Shown: positions 1-8,511 of the stretch, one piece after another
Position numbering within the stretch: the stretch's first letter is position 1
Layout: each line of letters opens with the position of its first letter
Source of the DNA: JAYQKL01 sp049889535
GTDB lineage: Bacteria > Pseudomonadota > Alphaproteobacteria > RS24
Length of the DNA stretch: 64,000 nt
Assembly: GCA_049889535.1 (NCBI GenBank)
Contig: JBMHDF010000001.1
Location: forward strand, 1-64,000
Direction of reading: 5' to 3'
The notes under the pieces: generated by a model
What the model was told of the DNA's origin: nothing
Databases searched by the model: none
The model's input: only the letters and a program-made list of their open reading frames with translations
Made by a program: the position numbers and the translations under genes

Positions 1-2063
1 CCATAGGTTTCTTCCAAAATGGGCTGCAACATCTCATGCATATAATCAGGTTCTTCCTCGCCCTTTTTACAGGCAATATAGGTCGGGATATTATCCATCG
101 GGCCGGGTCGATAAAGCGCCACAAGCGCGATAATATCTTCAAAACTATCTGGCTGCATTTTTTTCAAAACATCGCGCATACCCGCGCTTTCAAGCTGAAA
201 CACGCCGACTGTGTCACCAGCACCGAGCAGCTCGAATGTTTTCGGGTCATCAAAAGGAATTTTATTAATATCAACCGAAATGCCTTTTTGCGCTAAAAGC
301 TCTATGGTTTTTTCAATCACGGTCAGGGTTTTTAAGCCTAAAAAGTCAAACTTCACCAAACCCGCTTTTTCAACCCATTTCATATTAAATTGAGTAACAG
401 GCATATCCGATTTTGGGTCACGATAAAGTGCGACGAGCTTTTCTAACGGACGGTCACCAATCACAACGCCTGCCGCATGGGTCGAGGCATGGCGATAAAG
501 CCCTTCTAACTTCAGCGCAATATCCATAAGCTGCTCTACTTTTGGATCGCTGTCGCGCTCCTCTTGTAGGCGCGTTTCCTCTTCTATCGCCTCTTGAAGC
601 GTAACCGGGTTTGCCGGATTATTCGGCACCATTTTACAAATTCGGTCCACTTGCCCATAAGGCAATTGTAAAACGCGCCCCACATCGCGCAACACGGCAC
701 GCGCCTGTAATTTACCAAAAGTGATTATTTGCGCCACTTGGGCCTGACCATATTTTTTCTGCACATAACGAATAACCTCATCACGCCGCGTTTGGCAGAA
801 ATCAATATCAAAATCCGGCATGGACACACGTTCAGGGTTCAAGAAACGCTCAAACAGTAAATTAAATTTCAAAGGGTCAAGGTCTGTAATGGTGAGCGCC
901 CAAGCAACCACCGAGCCTGCCCCCGACCCGCGACCAGGCCCCACCGCCACTTTATGTTCTTTCGACCATTTGATGAAATCAGCAACAATCAGGAAATAGC
1001 CAGGAAAACCCATTTTGGTAATAATATCCAACTCATAAGCGAGTCTTTTTTCATAAACCTCAACATCAACCGCGGGCGGGTTTTCTTTTAAGCGCTGTCG
1101 CAGCCCCTCCTCTGCCTGACGCTTTAATTCTTCGGCCTCTTCCCCTCCATCAAATGGCGGTAATATAGGCTCGCGTTGCAATGGCCGAAACGCACATCGA
1201 CGCGCAATTTCAATTGTGTTTTCTGTTGCTTCTGGCAAGTCAGCAAATAAAGAAAGCATTTCTTTTGCCGATTTCAATCGATGGTCTGGCGTTAATCGCC
1301 GCCGGCTTTCCTCAACTGTATAAGTGCCCGCTGCAATGCATAAAAGCGCGTCATGAGCCTCAAAATCTTCCTCCGACTCGAAAAAACTTTGATTGGTCGC
1401 CACAAGCGGAATTTCTTGCGCATAGGCAGCATCAATGAGCTGGGTTTCGACAATGCCTTCATTGGGCAAATTATAACGCTGCAACTCAACATAAAGCCGA
1501 TCCCCAAAAACAGCTTTTAAGCGGCTTAAATATGCCTGAGCTTGCTCGGGTTTTTCAGCCTCAAAAAGACGATTCACAGGGCCTTCAGGTCCGCCCGTCA
1601 AACAAATCAATCCAGCATGGTGTTGTTCTATCTTGTCTAGAGGTACACCCGCATGACCTGTTTCATTTTCTTGTAAATGCGCGGCGCTCACCAAAGCCAT
1701 GAGGTTTTCATAGCCCTGTTCATTTTGCACAAAAAACACCAAATGCGGCAAAAGCCCGCTCGTTAACGGATTCGTGTCAGGCAAAGCGGCAATCTCTTTA
1801 TCGCCGACAAGCGCCAGCGTGACGCCAGTAATTGGTTGCACACCTTTTTCAACCAATGTTTCTGAAAGCTCCAGCGCGCCGAATAAATTATTACGGTCTG
1901 TCACCGCAATTGCGGGCGCATCAAACCGCAAACAGGCATTATTGATATTGGTAACTTTCAAAGCGCCTTCGAGAAGTGAATATGCGCTATGTAAACGCAA
2001 ATGAACAAATTTTGCCGTATGCGGCAAACTTTCCAGTAATTTATGCGGGACAGAATCAGTCAT
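1..2063 (-). CDS. dnaE: DNA polymerase III alpha subunit, N-terminal 687 residues (runs off the window)
   Basis: Replicative polymerase catalytic subunit. Translating the minus strand from ATG at 2063 gives one open frame to the window edge. The PHP-domain start is visible (HLRLHS, residues 21-26), and the family C polymerase catalytic signature PDFDIDF lies at about residues 416-422 with the two metal-binding aspartates intact. The C-terminal beta-binding and OB regions lie outside the window. A plausible ribosome site (AAAGG, 9 nt upstream) supports this start. It is the last gene of a long minus-strand run but is separated from lolD by about 380 bp holding a small gene and promoter-like sequences, so it may be transcribed on its own. 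Seen: motifs and frame. Family knowledge: DnaE of the alphaproteobacterial type. The alternative DnaE2/ImuC is less likely given the housekeeping context. Confidence 0.95.
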   Translation of the reverse strand, partial: MTDSVPHKLLESLPHTAKFVHLRLHSAYSLLEGALKVTNINNACLRFDAPAIAVTDRNNLFGALELSETLVEKGVQPITGVTLALVGDKEIAALPDTNPLTSGLLPHLVFFVQNEQGYENLMALVSAAHLQENETGHAGVPLDKIEQHHAGLICLTGGPEGPVNRLFEAEKPEQAQAYLSRLKAVFGDRLYVELQRYNLPNEGIVETQLIDAAYAQEIPLVATNQSFFESEEDFEAHDALLCIAAGTYTVEESRRRLTPDHRLKSAKEMLSLFADLPEATENTIEIARRCAFRPLQREPILPPFDGGEEAEELKRQAEEGLRQRLKENPPAVDVEVYEKRLAYELDIITKMGFPGYFLIVADFIKWSKEHKVAVGPGRGSGAGSVVAWALTITDLDPLKFNLLFERFLNPERVSMPDFDIDFCQTRRDEVIRYVQKKYGQAQVAQIITFGKLQARAVLRDVGRVLQLPYGQVDRICKMVPNNPANPVTLQEAIEEETRLQEERDSDPKVEQLMDIALKLEGLYRHASTHAAGVVIGDRPLEKLVALYRDPKSDMPVTQFNMKWVEKAGLVKFDFLGLKTLTVIEKTIELLAQKGISVDINKIPFDDPKTFELLGAGDTVGVFQLESAGMRDVLKKMQPDSFEDIIALVALYRPGPMDNIPTYIACKKGEEEPDYMHEMLQPILEETY

Positions 2064-2109
2064 TTGCAAATGCCTTTACGGCTCAAAGGTTAGAAACGAA
2101 TCTCCCTTT

Positions 2110-2138
2110 ATTGTCTGACGCGGCTCAAGATTTGTCAC
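2110..2138 (-). promoter_or_regulatory. Candidate sigma-70 promoter for dnaE
   Basis: Minus strand reads GTGACA, a 17-bp spacer, then GACAAT (4/6 match to each of -35 and -10 weighted on key bases), ending about 47 bp before the dnaE ATG. Pattern match only; no other evidence. Confidence 0.35.
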
Positions 2139-2177
2139 GTTTTGCCTCAGCTCATTGCCCAAAAAACTGGGGGTAAA

Positions 2178-2205
2178 TTTGCGCTTTATTAACAAAATGC
2201 ACAAA
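2178..2205 (-). terminator. Weak hairpin after the 33-codon gene
   Basis: TTTGTGC and GCGCAAA form a 7-bp stem (one G-T pair) with a 14-nt loop, 24 bp past the stop of the small gene at 2229. It is followed by only three Ts, so termination would be inefficient. Low confidence. Confidence 0.25.
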
Positions 2206-2228
2206 TCTATTCCCACGCAATGGCCAAG

Positions 2229-2330
2229 TTAGTTAATCAGCGCTTCGGCCACACTCCCCCACAACATGACCATATAGCCAAAGGCAGAAAGGGATAAAAT
2301 CGCCAACACATCTTCAATATATTTTTTCAT
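2229..2330 (-). CDS. 33-residue hydrophobic small protein, single predicted membrane segment
   Basis: A 34-codon frame (ATG 2330, TAA 2229-2231). The product begins MKKYIEDVLAIL and continues as a hydrophobic, Gly/Ser/Met/Trp-containing stretch of about 20 residues to a short ALIN end. This fits one transmembrane helix with a charged N-terminus. Support for a real gene: AGGAG lies at ideal spacing (8 nt) before the ATG, and a near-consensus promoter (TTGACA, 18 bp, CATAAT at 2353-2382) sits just upstream, giving a leader of roughly 16 nt. I do not recognise a named family. It lies between lolD and dnaE on the same strand. Its length is below usual gene-calling cut-offs. Function unknown; membrane location is inferred from hydrophobicity only. 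Confidence 0.65.
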   Translation of the reverse strand: MKKYIEDVLAILSLSAFGYMVMLWGSVAEALIN

Positions 2331-2352
2331 CAATAACTCCTAAATATTTTCT

Positions 2353-2382
2353 ATTATGTTCATGTTTTGTTCTTTTTGTCAA
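2353..2382 (-). promoter_or_regulatory. Near-consensus sigma-70 promoter driving the 33-codon gene
   Basis: Minus strand has a perfect TTGACA -35, an 18-bp spacer and CATAAT (5/6) as -10. The predicted start is about 16 nt before the ATG at 2330, with AGGAG in between. It is the strongest sigma-70 match I found in the window. It lies in the 115-bp AT-rich gap after lolD, so it could also contribute to dnaE expression. Confidence 0.6.
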
Positions 2383-2445
2383 ACGCTTTTTTTACGCCTC
2401 AAATAAATCTTTAAGCTATTGAAATTAATAGAGAAAGTTAGGGGG

Positions 2446-3126
2446 TTATTTTAACAGGCCCGCTTCAAGCCGAACAATCCGGTCAAGACGTTGCGCCAGC
2501 GCCATATTATGCGTCGCGATTAACGCCGCTGCCCCCTGCGCTTTCAATGCTTGCATCATTAAATCAAACACAGCTTGCCCCGTTTCACTATCCAGCGAAC
2601 CAGTCGGCTCATCAGCCAGAACCAAAACTGGTTGGTTAACCAAAGCGCGCGCAATCGCTACGCGTTGTTGTTCACCGCCAGACAGTTCAGCAGGAAAATG
2701 ACTCAACCGCTCCCCCAACCCTAATGCGGTTAACAGCGGCACCGCTTTGTCAGCTGCCATTTGTTTCGTATCTCCCGCAATGCGCGCCGCTATGGCTACA
2801 TTTTCAATCACCGTCAATTCGGCCAGCAAATTATGAAACTGGTACACAAAGCCAATATGATGGCGGCGAAAATAGGTGCGCTTTTGCTCACGCGCACGAG
2901 ACATATCTTGCCCCTGTATGCGCACCACACCGTTTTGAACAGCCTCAAGCAAACCAGCCAAATGCATAAGGGTCGATTTACCCGCCCCTGACGGCCCCAC
3001 AAGACCAACAATTTCACCTGGCGCTAGTTCAAGATTGACCCCGCGCAACACCTCAACCTGACGCTCGGCCTGTTGATATATATGCGTCAATCCCGTGATA
3101 GATAAAATAGCGTCTGATTTACTCAT
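2446..3126 (-). CDS. lolD: LolCDE lipoprotein-release ATPase LolD
   Basis: ABC ATPase (226 aa) that powers extraction of outer-membrane lipoproteins from the inner membrane to LolA. Seen: Walker A GPSGAGKST near residue 45, ABC signature LSGGEQQ, Walker B VLVLADEPTGSLD and the H-loop IATHN. This is the full layout of the MacB/LolD subfamily. The start codon overlaps the 3' end of the upstream permease gene by 8 bp, so the two are translationally coupled and surely form one transporter. No membrane segment, so cytoplasmic face. The alternative MacB-type exporter assignment is unlikely because there is no MacA neighbour and the permease is a LolC/E type. Confidence 0.92.
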   Translation of the reverse strand: MSKSDAILSITGLTHIYQQAERQVEVLRGVNLELAPGEIVGLVGPSGAGKSTLMHLAGLLEAVQNGVVRIQGQDMSRAREQKRTYFRRHHIGFVYQFHNLLAELTVIENVAIAARIAGDTKQMAADKAVPLLTALGLGERLSHFPAELSGGEQQRVAIARALVNQPVLVLADEPTGSLDSETGQAVFDLMMQALKAQGAAALIATHNMALAQRLDRIVRLEAGLLK

Positions 3127-4387
3127 TGCGCAAAGCCTCCACCGGCTCTAGCTTCGCTGCCCGCCAAGCAGGATAAAGCGTTGATAAGAAACTCAATCCC
3201 AGCGCCATGATAACCACCAAAGCGACTTCCTCAAACACCATCGTCGCGGGTAATTCGCGTAAGAAATATACTTCGGCGGGGAATAATTCCGCTCCACTCA
3301 CCGCAGTAATAAACTGCCTGATAGCCTCAATGTTTTCACAAAACACAACCCCGAGTAAAAGCCCAGCCAATGTCCCGACAATACCGATTGAGGCACCTGC
3401 CATAAAAAATATGCGCAATATCCCGCCACGCGAAACCCCCATGGTCCGCAAAACCGCTATATCACGGCTTTTATCCTTCACCAGCATGACCAGCCCCGAA
3501 ACAATGTTTAAGGTTGCGACGAGCAAAATCAAGGTCAGGATTAAGAACATCACATTGCGTTCAACTTCTAATGCACCAGACAAAGTTGCATTGGCCTGCT
3601 TCCAATCAATTATATAAATTTCTTCTGGGCTGGCCGCTTCCAGTCTATCACGCATGAGCCTTATTTGGTCCGGGTCAGACACCACAACCTCAAGCGCTCC
3701 CTGATTGAGTTTTGCGCCTATCAACCCGCCAAGCGTTTCATCATTCGTAAAAATGAAATTTAAATCATATTCAGACAGCCCAACCTCAAAAATCGCAGCA
3801 ATTTCATATGCGCGTAAACGCGGTGTGGTACCAAAAGGTGTGACCGCACCTTTCGGGGCGATCAGTGCTAATGATGAACCAATATCGAGTCCCAATCTTT
3901 GCGCGAGGCGACTGCCAATCGCGATTTGGTTACCCGCTGCGATATTTTGCAAATCACCAGCCAAAATATTGCGCGCTAATATTGGAAAGCTTTCAAGGTT
4001 TTTTTGCGGTAACCCGCGCACAATCGCCCCGCGCGCCGCATTGCCAGAGGAGACCATCACCTGACCTTCCAGAAAAGGTGTCACTCGCACCACCCCCTCA
4101 ACCGCGCTTAATTTCGATTGAACATGATAAATATCATCATAACTCGCAGTCAAAGAGTGCACTGTTGCATGCCCGCCAACCCCTAAAATGCGGTCAAGTA
4201 AATCTGTGCGAAAGCCATTCATGACTGCCATGACGATAATCAAAGTCGCCACACCCAGCATAATCCCGAGAAAAGAAACCCAAGAAATGAGAGAAATCAC
4301 GCTTTCCCGTCGCTTCGAGCGGATATAACGAAGTGCGAGAAGCCATTCATAACTGGCAAAGGGGTTTTGTTTTCGACGTTTCGTCAT
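3119..4387 (-). CDS. lolE: LolC/LolE-type lipoprotein-releasing permease
   Basis: Inner-membrane permease (422 aa) partner of LolD. Seen: a hydrophobic helix after a basic N-terminus (about residues 30-58), a large periplasmic domain, then three C-terminal helices (about residues 280-305, 328-360, 380-405). This is the FtsX-like topology of LolC/LolE. Alphaproteobacteria usually encode one such permease that acts as a homodimer, and only one is present here, so the choice of LolC or LolE as a name is conventional. It lies downstream of proS, 45 bp from it, and overlaps lolD. Its position between proS and dnaE is a recurring alphaproteobacterial arrangement. Confidence 0.9.
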   Translation of the reverse strand: MTKRRKQNPFASYEWLLALRYIRSKRRESVISLISWVSFLGIMLGVATLIIVMAVMNGFRTDLLDRILGVGGHATVHSLTASYDDIYHVQSKLSAVEGVVRVTPFLEGQVMVSSGNAARGAIVRGLPQKNLESFPILARNILAGDLQNIAAGNQIAIGSRLAQRLGLDIGSSLALIAPKGAVTPFGTTPRLRAYEIAAIFEVGLSEYDLNFIFTNDETLGGLIGAKLNQGALEVVVSDPDQIRLMRDRLEAASPEEIYIIDWKQANATLSGALEVERNVMFLILTLILLVATLNIVSGLVMLVKDKSRDIAVLRTMGVSRGGILRIFFMAGASIGIVGTLAGLLLGVVFCENIEAIRQFITAVSGAELFPAEVYFLRELPATMVFEEVALVVIMALGLSFLSTLYPAWRAAKLEPVEALRNE

Positions 4388-4432
4388 ACCCTGCGCTTGT
4401 CCTCTCTTAGCCCCTTAATTGAGTTGTGCCAT

Positions 4433-5767
4433 TCAATGATTATGTTTTATTTGACGAAACATCTCAACTGCTTGGTCTAGGGTCAAGCTTTGCTTTTCGC
4501 CAGTGGCGCGATTTTTAATCTCAATTTCGCCCGCCTCTGCCCCGCGTGGGCCAATCACCGCCTGATAAGGCAAACCAATCAAATCCATATTTGAAAATTT
4601 TGACCCCGCGCGCTCATCACGGTCATCATATAATACCTCAACACCAATGCCCTCAAGAGCGGTATAAAGCTTGGCACAAAGCTCATCCGTCAATTCATGA
4701 CCGGTTTTTAAATTAATCAAACCAACATGAAACGGCGCCACAGCAAAAGGCCAAATAATACCATCATCATCATGGCTAGCCTCGATAATACCGCCAACCA
4801 AACGCGACACACCAATACCATAAGAGCCTGAATGCACGAGTGTTTCTTTGCCATCTGGACCCGCAACAGTGCAGTTCATGGCTTTGGAGTATTTATCTGC
4901 AAAATAAAAAATATGCCCCACCTCAATACCACGCGCCTGCACGCGCTTATCTTCGGGTACCTCCTCAAAGAAACGTCCCTCGTCATGTTTTTCATCAGTT
5001 GCAGCATAAGCAGAAGTGTATTTCTCAATGACTGACGCCAAATCACTTTCATAATCCACCTCATCGCCAGGGGCAGCTATATCAATCAAATCACGATGAC
5101 AAAACACTTCAGACTCGCCGGTTTCAGCTAAAATAATAAATTCATGGCTCATATCGCCACCAATCGGCCCTGTATCAGCCGCCATCGGTATGGCGCGCAA
5201 GCCAAGGCGTTCAAAAGTGCGCAAATAAGCCACAAACATTTTTTGATAAGATTGTCGCGCCGATGCCTCGTCCAAATCAAATGAATAGGCATCTTTCATC
5301 AAAAATTCACGCCCGCGCATCACGCCAAATCGTGGCCGAATTTCATCCCGAAACTTCCATTGAATATGGTAAAGATTACGCGGTAAATCTTTATAGCTGC
5401 GCACATTATCTCTGAAAATTTGGGTGATTTGCTCTTCATTTGTTGGACCATAAAGCAAAGCGCGGTCATGGCGGTCGATGATGCGCAGCATTTCTTTGCC
5501 ATAATCCTCATAACGCCCTGACTCCTGCCATAATTCAGCAGATTGAATGGTCGGCATTAACACTTCCAACGCGCCAGCGCGGTCTTGTTCCTCGCGCACA
5601 ATATTCGCGATTTTGGTCAAAACGCGCTGCCCGAGCGGCAACCAGCTATAAATCCCAGCACTTGATTGGCGCACCATGCCGGCCCGCAACATAAGGCGGT
5701 GAGACACAATTTGAGCCTCAGCAGGGTTTTCTTTTAATGTTGGCAAAAAATATTTCGATAAGCGCAT
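4433..5767 (-). CDS. proS: Prolyl-tRNA synthetase, short alphaproteobacterial form
   Basis: Class II aminoacyl-tRNA synthetase that charges tRNA-Pro. At 444 aa it is well short of the roughly 570 aa of the E. coli enzyme. Motif 2 (RNLYHIQWKFRDEIRPR) runs, after a short stretch, straight into the GPIGGDMSHEF region, so the cis-editing insertion (YbaK-like INS domain) is missing. Motif 3 (GSYGIGVSRL) and a C-terminal anticodon-binding domain (from about residue 350) are present. Known of the family: such ProRS enzymes rely on separate ProXp-type deacylases to clear Ala-tRNA-Pro; none is visible in this window. Preceded at 26 bp by the DUF1467 gene in the same run. Confidence 0.95.
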   Translation of the reverse strand: MRLSKYFLPTLKENPAEAQIVSHRLMLRAGMVRQSSAGIYSWLPLGQRVLTKIANIVREEQDRAGALEVLMPTIQSAELWQESGRYEDYGKEMLRIIDRHDRALLYGPTNEEQITQIFRDNVRSYKDLPRNLYHIQWKFRDEIRPRFGVMRGREFLMKDAYSFDLDEASARQSYQKMFVAYLRTFERLGLRAIPMAADTGPIGGDMSHEFIILAETGESEVFCHRDLIDIAAPGDEVDYESDLASVIEKYTSAYAATDEKHDEGRFFEEVPEDKRVQARGIEVGHIFYFADKYSKAMNCTVAGPDGKETLVHSGSYGIGVSRLVGGIIEASHDDDGIIWPFAVAPFHVGLINLKTGHELTDELCAKLYTALEGIGVEVLYDDRDERAGSKFSNMDLIGLPYQAVIGPRGAEAGEIEIKNRATGEKQSLTLDQAVEMFRQIKHNH

Positions 5768-5792
5768 TTCAATCTCTTCATTTAATCAACTT

Positions 5793-6044
5793 TTAGGCAT
5801 TACCGCTTAAAACACCAGAAGTCAAAACCCAAAATACCAACCCGTAAAGCACGCTGGCTAGCAGTGTCGTGAAGCCCATTTTTTTTAAGATATTGGGTTG
5901 GTGGGGCGCGCTTTTGGGTGAGCCAGGTTCAATCTCCCCCTCTTCCTCTTGGGTGACAACACCAAAGGGAAGAATGATAAATAAAGACAAAAACCAAATC
6001 ATGCCGTAAATCGCCAAACCAAAAGTGAAATTTATTTCAATCAC
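5793..6044 (-). CDS. DUF1467 family small membrane protein
   Basis: 83-residue protein with two hydrophobic segments (about residues 7-28 and 58-80) joined by an acidic, Pro-rich loop that begins VVTQEEEGE. The motif LPFGVVTQ after the first helix is characteristic of DUF1467, a family largely restricted to Alphaproteobacteria and typically found between rnj and proS, exactly as here. Function unknown. It lies 18 bp downstream of the rnj stop and 26 bp before proS, so it is expected to be co-transcribed with both. Inner membrane location inferred. Confidence 0.85.
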   Translation of the reverse strand: MIEINFTFGLAIYGMIWFLSLFIILPFGVVTQEEEGEIEPGSPKSAPHQPNILKKMGFTTLLASVLYGLVFWVLTSGVLSGNA

Positions 6045-6062
6045 GTCTCACCTCTTTCAACT

Positions 6063-7721
6063 TTAGACTTCGCAAAAGTTTACCATAACTTCTGGTTTTT
6101 TGCCCCATCGACGTCGCATTTCGCGCCGCACATAATTTTTAACATCTTCGCGTGCACGATCTGGCGAAATTTTGCCATTTTCAGGCAAAGCCCGCTCCAC
6201 AGCATCGCTTATCCAATCTTCAAGTCGCACCCCTAAACCATCATCGTCAGGCAGACCCATTAAGCTAATGGCTGGCGCACCCACCACACGATTGCTCTGG
6301 TCAAGCGCAATAGCAACACTCACCACGCCCGCAAAAGCCAATTTACGCCGCGCAATGGCAGGGCTTTCATGCTCATACATAAACACATCACCATCAAGAT
6401 GCACACGCCCCTTCACCACAACATCAATAATGTCGGCCTCACCCGGCAAGAGTTTAACCATATCGCCATTGCGGGCGCGTATCGCTTTTTTTACGCCCAA
6501 TGATTCGGCTAAATCCGCATGGGCAAGCAAGTGCCGGTGCTCACCATGAACAGGGACGGCATATTTTGGTTTCACCCAATCATACATTTGAACTAATTCT
6601 TCGCGATTCGGGTGACCCGATACATGCAGGCATTTTTCACCAGATGTCAAAATCGTCACATCAAGCCCCGCCAGATGGTTTTGTAAATCTAAAATACCAG
6701 TCTCATTACCCGGTATCATTTTAGATGAAAAAATAACCGTATCGCCTTTTTCAAGAACCAGATGCGGGTGCGTGCCAGCGGCAATGCGCGCCAAAGCCGC
6801 GCGGGGCTCACCTTGCGACCCCGTACAAAGAATAAGCAATTTATCGGGCGGCAAATATCCCGCTTCTTCTTCTGAAATCAGCTTGGGAAAATCTTTTAAA
6901 TAACCAGTTTTGCGCGCCGCATTATATATCCGATGCATACCCCGCCCAACAAGCGTCAGGTGACGGTCGCAGGCTTTGGCGGCACGGCCAATCGCAGCCA
7001 GTCGTGATACATTGGAAGCAAAAGTCGTCACCACAACACGACCCGTGCAATCTTTAATGGTTTCTAACAAACCCTCCGCAACATCAGACTCTGAACCAGA
7101 AAAACCTGGCGAGAGAACATTGGTCGAGTCACAAATAATCGCCTCAACCCCCTCCTCACTAAATGCCTTAAGCGCCTCACTATCCGTGACTTTGCCAATT
7201 AATGGGTTAGTATCAATTTTCCAATCACCCGTGTGCAAAATATTACCAAGCGGGGTGCGTATGGCCAGCGCAAATGGTTCCGCAATCGAATGGGTCAGGC
7301 CAATCAAATCAATCTGAAACGGCCCTAAAGCAAAAGACGCATCGAGCGATAAAATATGAAGCGGCGCCTCATTTTCTAACCCTGCCTCTTTTAATTTCAA
7401 CTTCACTAACTCTGCCGTAAAGGGCGTCGCATAAATAGGACAGCGCAATCGTGGCCATAAATATGCCACCGCGCCAATATGGTCTTCATGCCCATGCGTC
7501 AAAACCAGCCCCTTAAGCCGCTTTTTATGCTGCTCGATAAACCGCGTATCCGGCATAATCACATCAATGCCTGGGTCACGCTCATCACCAAAAGTGACCC
7601 CCGCATCAACCATAATCCAGTCGCGCTCACCTGAGGTGCCATAGCCATACAGATTCAAATTCATACCAATTTCGCCAGTGCCACCAAGCGGCACAAAAAC
7701 TAAATTTGTGTCCTTACTCAT
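6063..7721 (-). CDS. rnj: Ribonuclease J
   Basis: Metallo-beta-lactamase/beta-CASP ribonuclease (552 aa) with combined 5' exonuclease and endonuclease activity in mRNA turnover and rRNA maturation. Seen: the metal-binding motif THGHEDHIGA near residue 72, the beta-CASP serine/glycine block ILCTGSQGEP, and the SGHPNREEL and VPVHGEHRHL motifs. I place the start at ATG 7721, where LVFVPLGGTGEIGMN begins soon after, rather than at an upstream ATG, because the extra ten residues lie inside birA and lack a ribosome site. Here AAGGG precedes the ATG. It overlaps the birA stop by 8 bp. RNase J after birA at the end of the nuo cluster is a standard alphaproteobacterial arrangement. Confidence 0.95.
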   Translation of the reverse strand: MSKDTNLVFVPLGGTGEIGMNLNLYGYGTSGERDWIMVDAGVTFGDERDPGIDVIMPDTRFIEQHKKRLKGLVLTHGHEDHIGAVAYLWPRLRCPIYATPFTAELVKLKLKEAGLENEAPLHILSLDASFALGPFQIDLIGLTHSIAEPFALAIRTPLGNILHTGDWKIDTNPLIGKVTDSEALKAFSEEGVEAIICDSTNVLSPGFSGSESDVAEGLLETIKDCTGRVVVTTFASNVSRLAAIGRAAKACDRHLTLVGRGMHRIYNAARKTGYLKDFPKLISEEEAGYLPPDKLLILCTGSQGEPRAALARIAAGTHPHLVLEKGDTVIFSSKMIPGNETGILDLQNHLAGLDVTILTSGEKCLHVSGHPNREELVQMYDWVKPKYAVPVHGEHRHLLAHADLAESLGVKKAIRARNGDMVKLLPGEADIIDVVVKGRVHLDGDVFMYEHESPAIARRKLAFAGVVSVAIALDQSNRVVGAPAISLMGLPDDDGLGVRLEDWISDAVERALPENGKISPDRAREDVKNYVRREMRRRWGKKPEVMVNFCEV

Positions 7722-8511
7722 TTTCTGCCCTTTGCGGAAAATAAACATCACCGGCTGAAATTGTCATCACCTCACCAGCCGCAGTTTCAAGGCATAATCG
7801 GCCATCATCGGTTAAATCAATAAACTTGCCAGTTACAGTCTCACGCGGCTGACGGACGCTGATTGTTTCTCCTAAACCTTTGGCTCGTGATAACCATTCA
7901 GGCTTAAGCGCAGCAAACCCTTCTTGCTCCCATTTGATGAACCAAGCTTGCAAATGATGCGCTAAATTTTTCAAAAATGTATCTGGTGACACTTCAACGC
8001 CAATCGCTGTTTTCAATGCAATAGCGGGATATGGCGTATCGGTTGGTGCTGACACAAGATTCACACCAATACCAATCGCTAAATTGCGCATATCTTTATC
8101 AAGTGTTTCAAGTAAAAGTCCGGCGATTTTGGCATCCTCCAGCAATACATCATTAGGCCATTTAAGCTTAAGAGTTAGCTTGGATTTGTCATTTGCCCAG
8201 TCGTTTGTAACGTCATTTAACAGCACCTCTGCCAATGCGTCATAAACAGCAAGCCCGGCCACAAAACCCAACTCCGCCAGATTTTCGCGCGCGCATTGAG
8301 GCGCACAAACATAGCTGGCCATTAGATTACCACTGGTGGATGTCCAATGACGCCCCAAACGCCCGCGTCCTGCGGTTTGCACGTCAGCGCGCACCCACAC
8401 TGGCTGCTCGCCAGCATTATGACCATCCGCAATCAGACGACGCGCATATTCATTTGTGCTATCAAGTTCCGCAAAGGAAAAATATTTGATGCCTTCTGGA
8501 AAACCAGCCAT
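7714..8511 (-). CDS. birA: Biotin--[acetyl-CoA-carboxylase] ligase
   Basis: Biotin protein ligase (265 aa) that attaches biotin to the BCCP subunit of acetyl-CoA carboxylase. Seen: the substrate-recognition block AGRGRLGRHW near residue 50, KLKWPNDVLLE with the catalytic lysine, and IGIGVNL. There is no N-terminal helix-turn-helix, so this is the monofunctional form that does not repress transcription. The start codon overlaps the stop codon of nuoN by one base (TGATG), so translation is probably coupled to Complex I synthesis. Confidence 0.93.
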   Translation of the reverse strand: MAGFPEGIKYFSFAELDSTNEYARRLIADGHNAGEQPVWVRADVQTAGRGRLGRHWTSTSGNLMASYVCAPQCARENLAELGFVAGLAVYDALAEVLLNDVTNDWANDKSKLTLKLKWPNDVLLEDAKIAGLLLETLDKDMRNLAIGIGVNLVSAPTDTPYPAIALKTAIGVEVSPDTFLKNLAHHLQAWFIKWEQEGFAALKPEWLSRAKGLGETISVRQPRETVTGKFIDLTDDGRLCLETAAGEVMTISAGDVYFPQRAENE

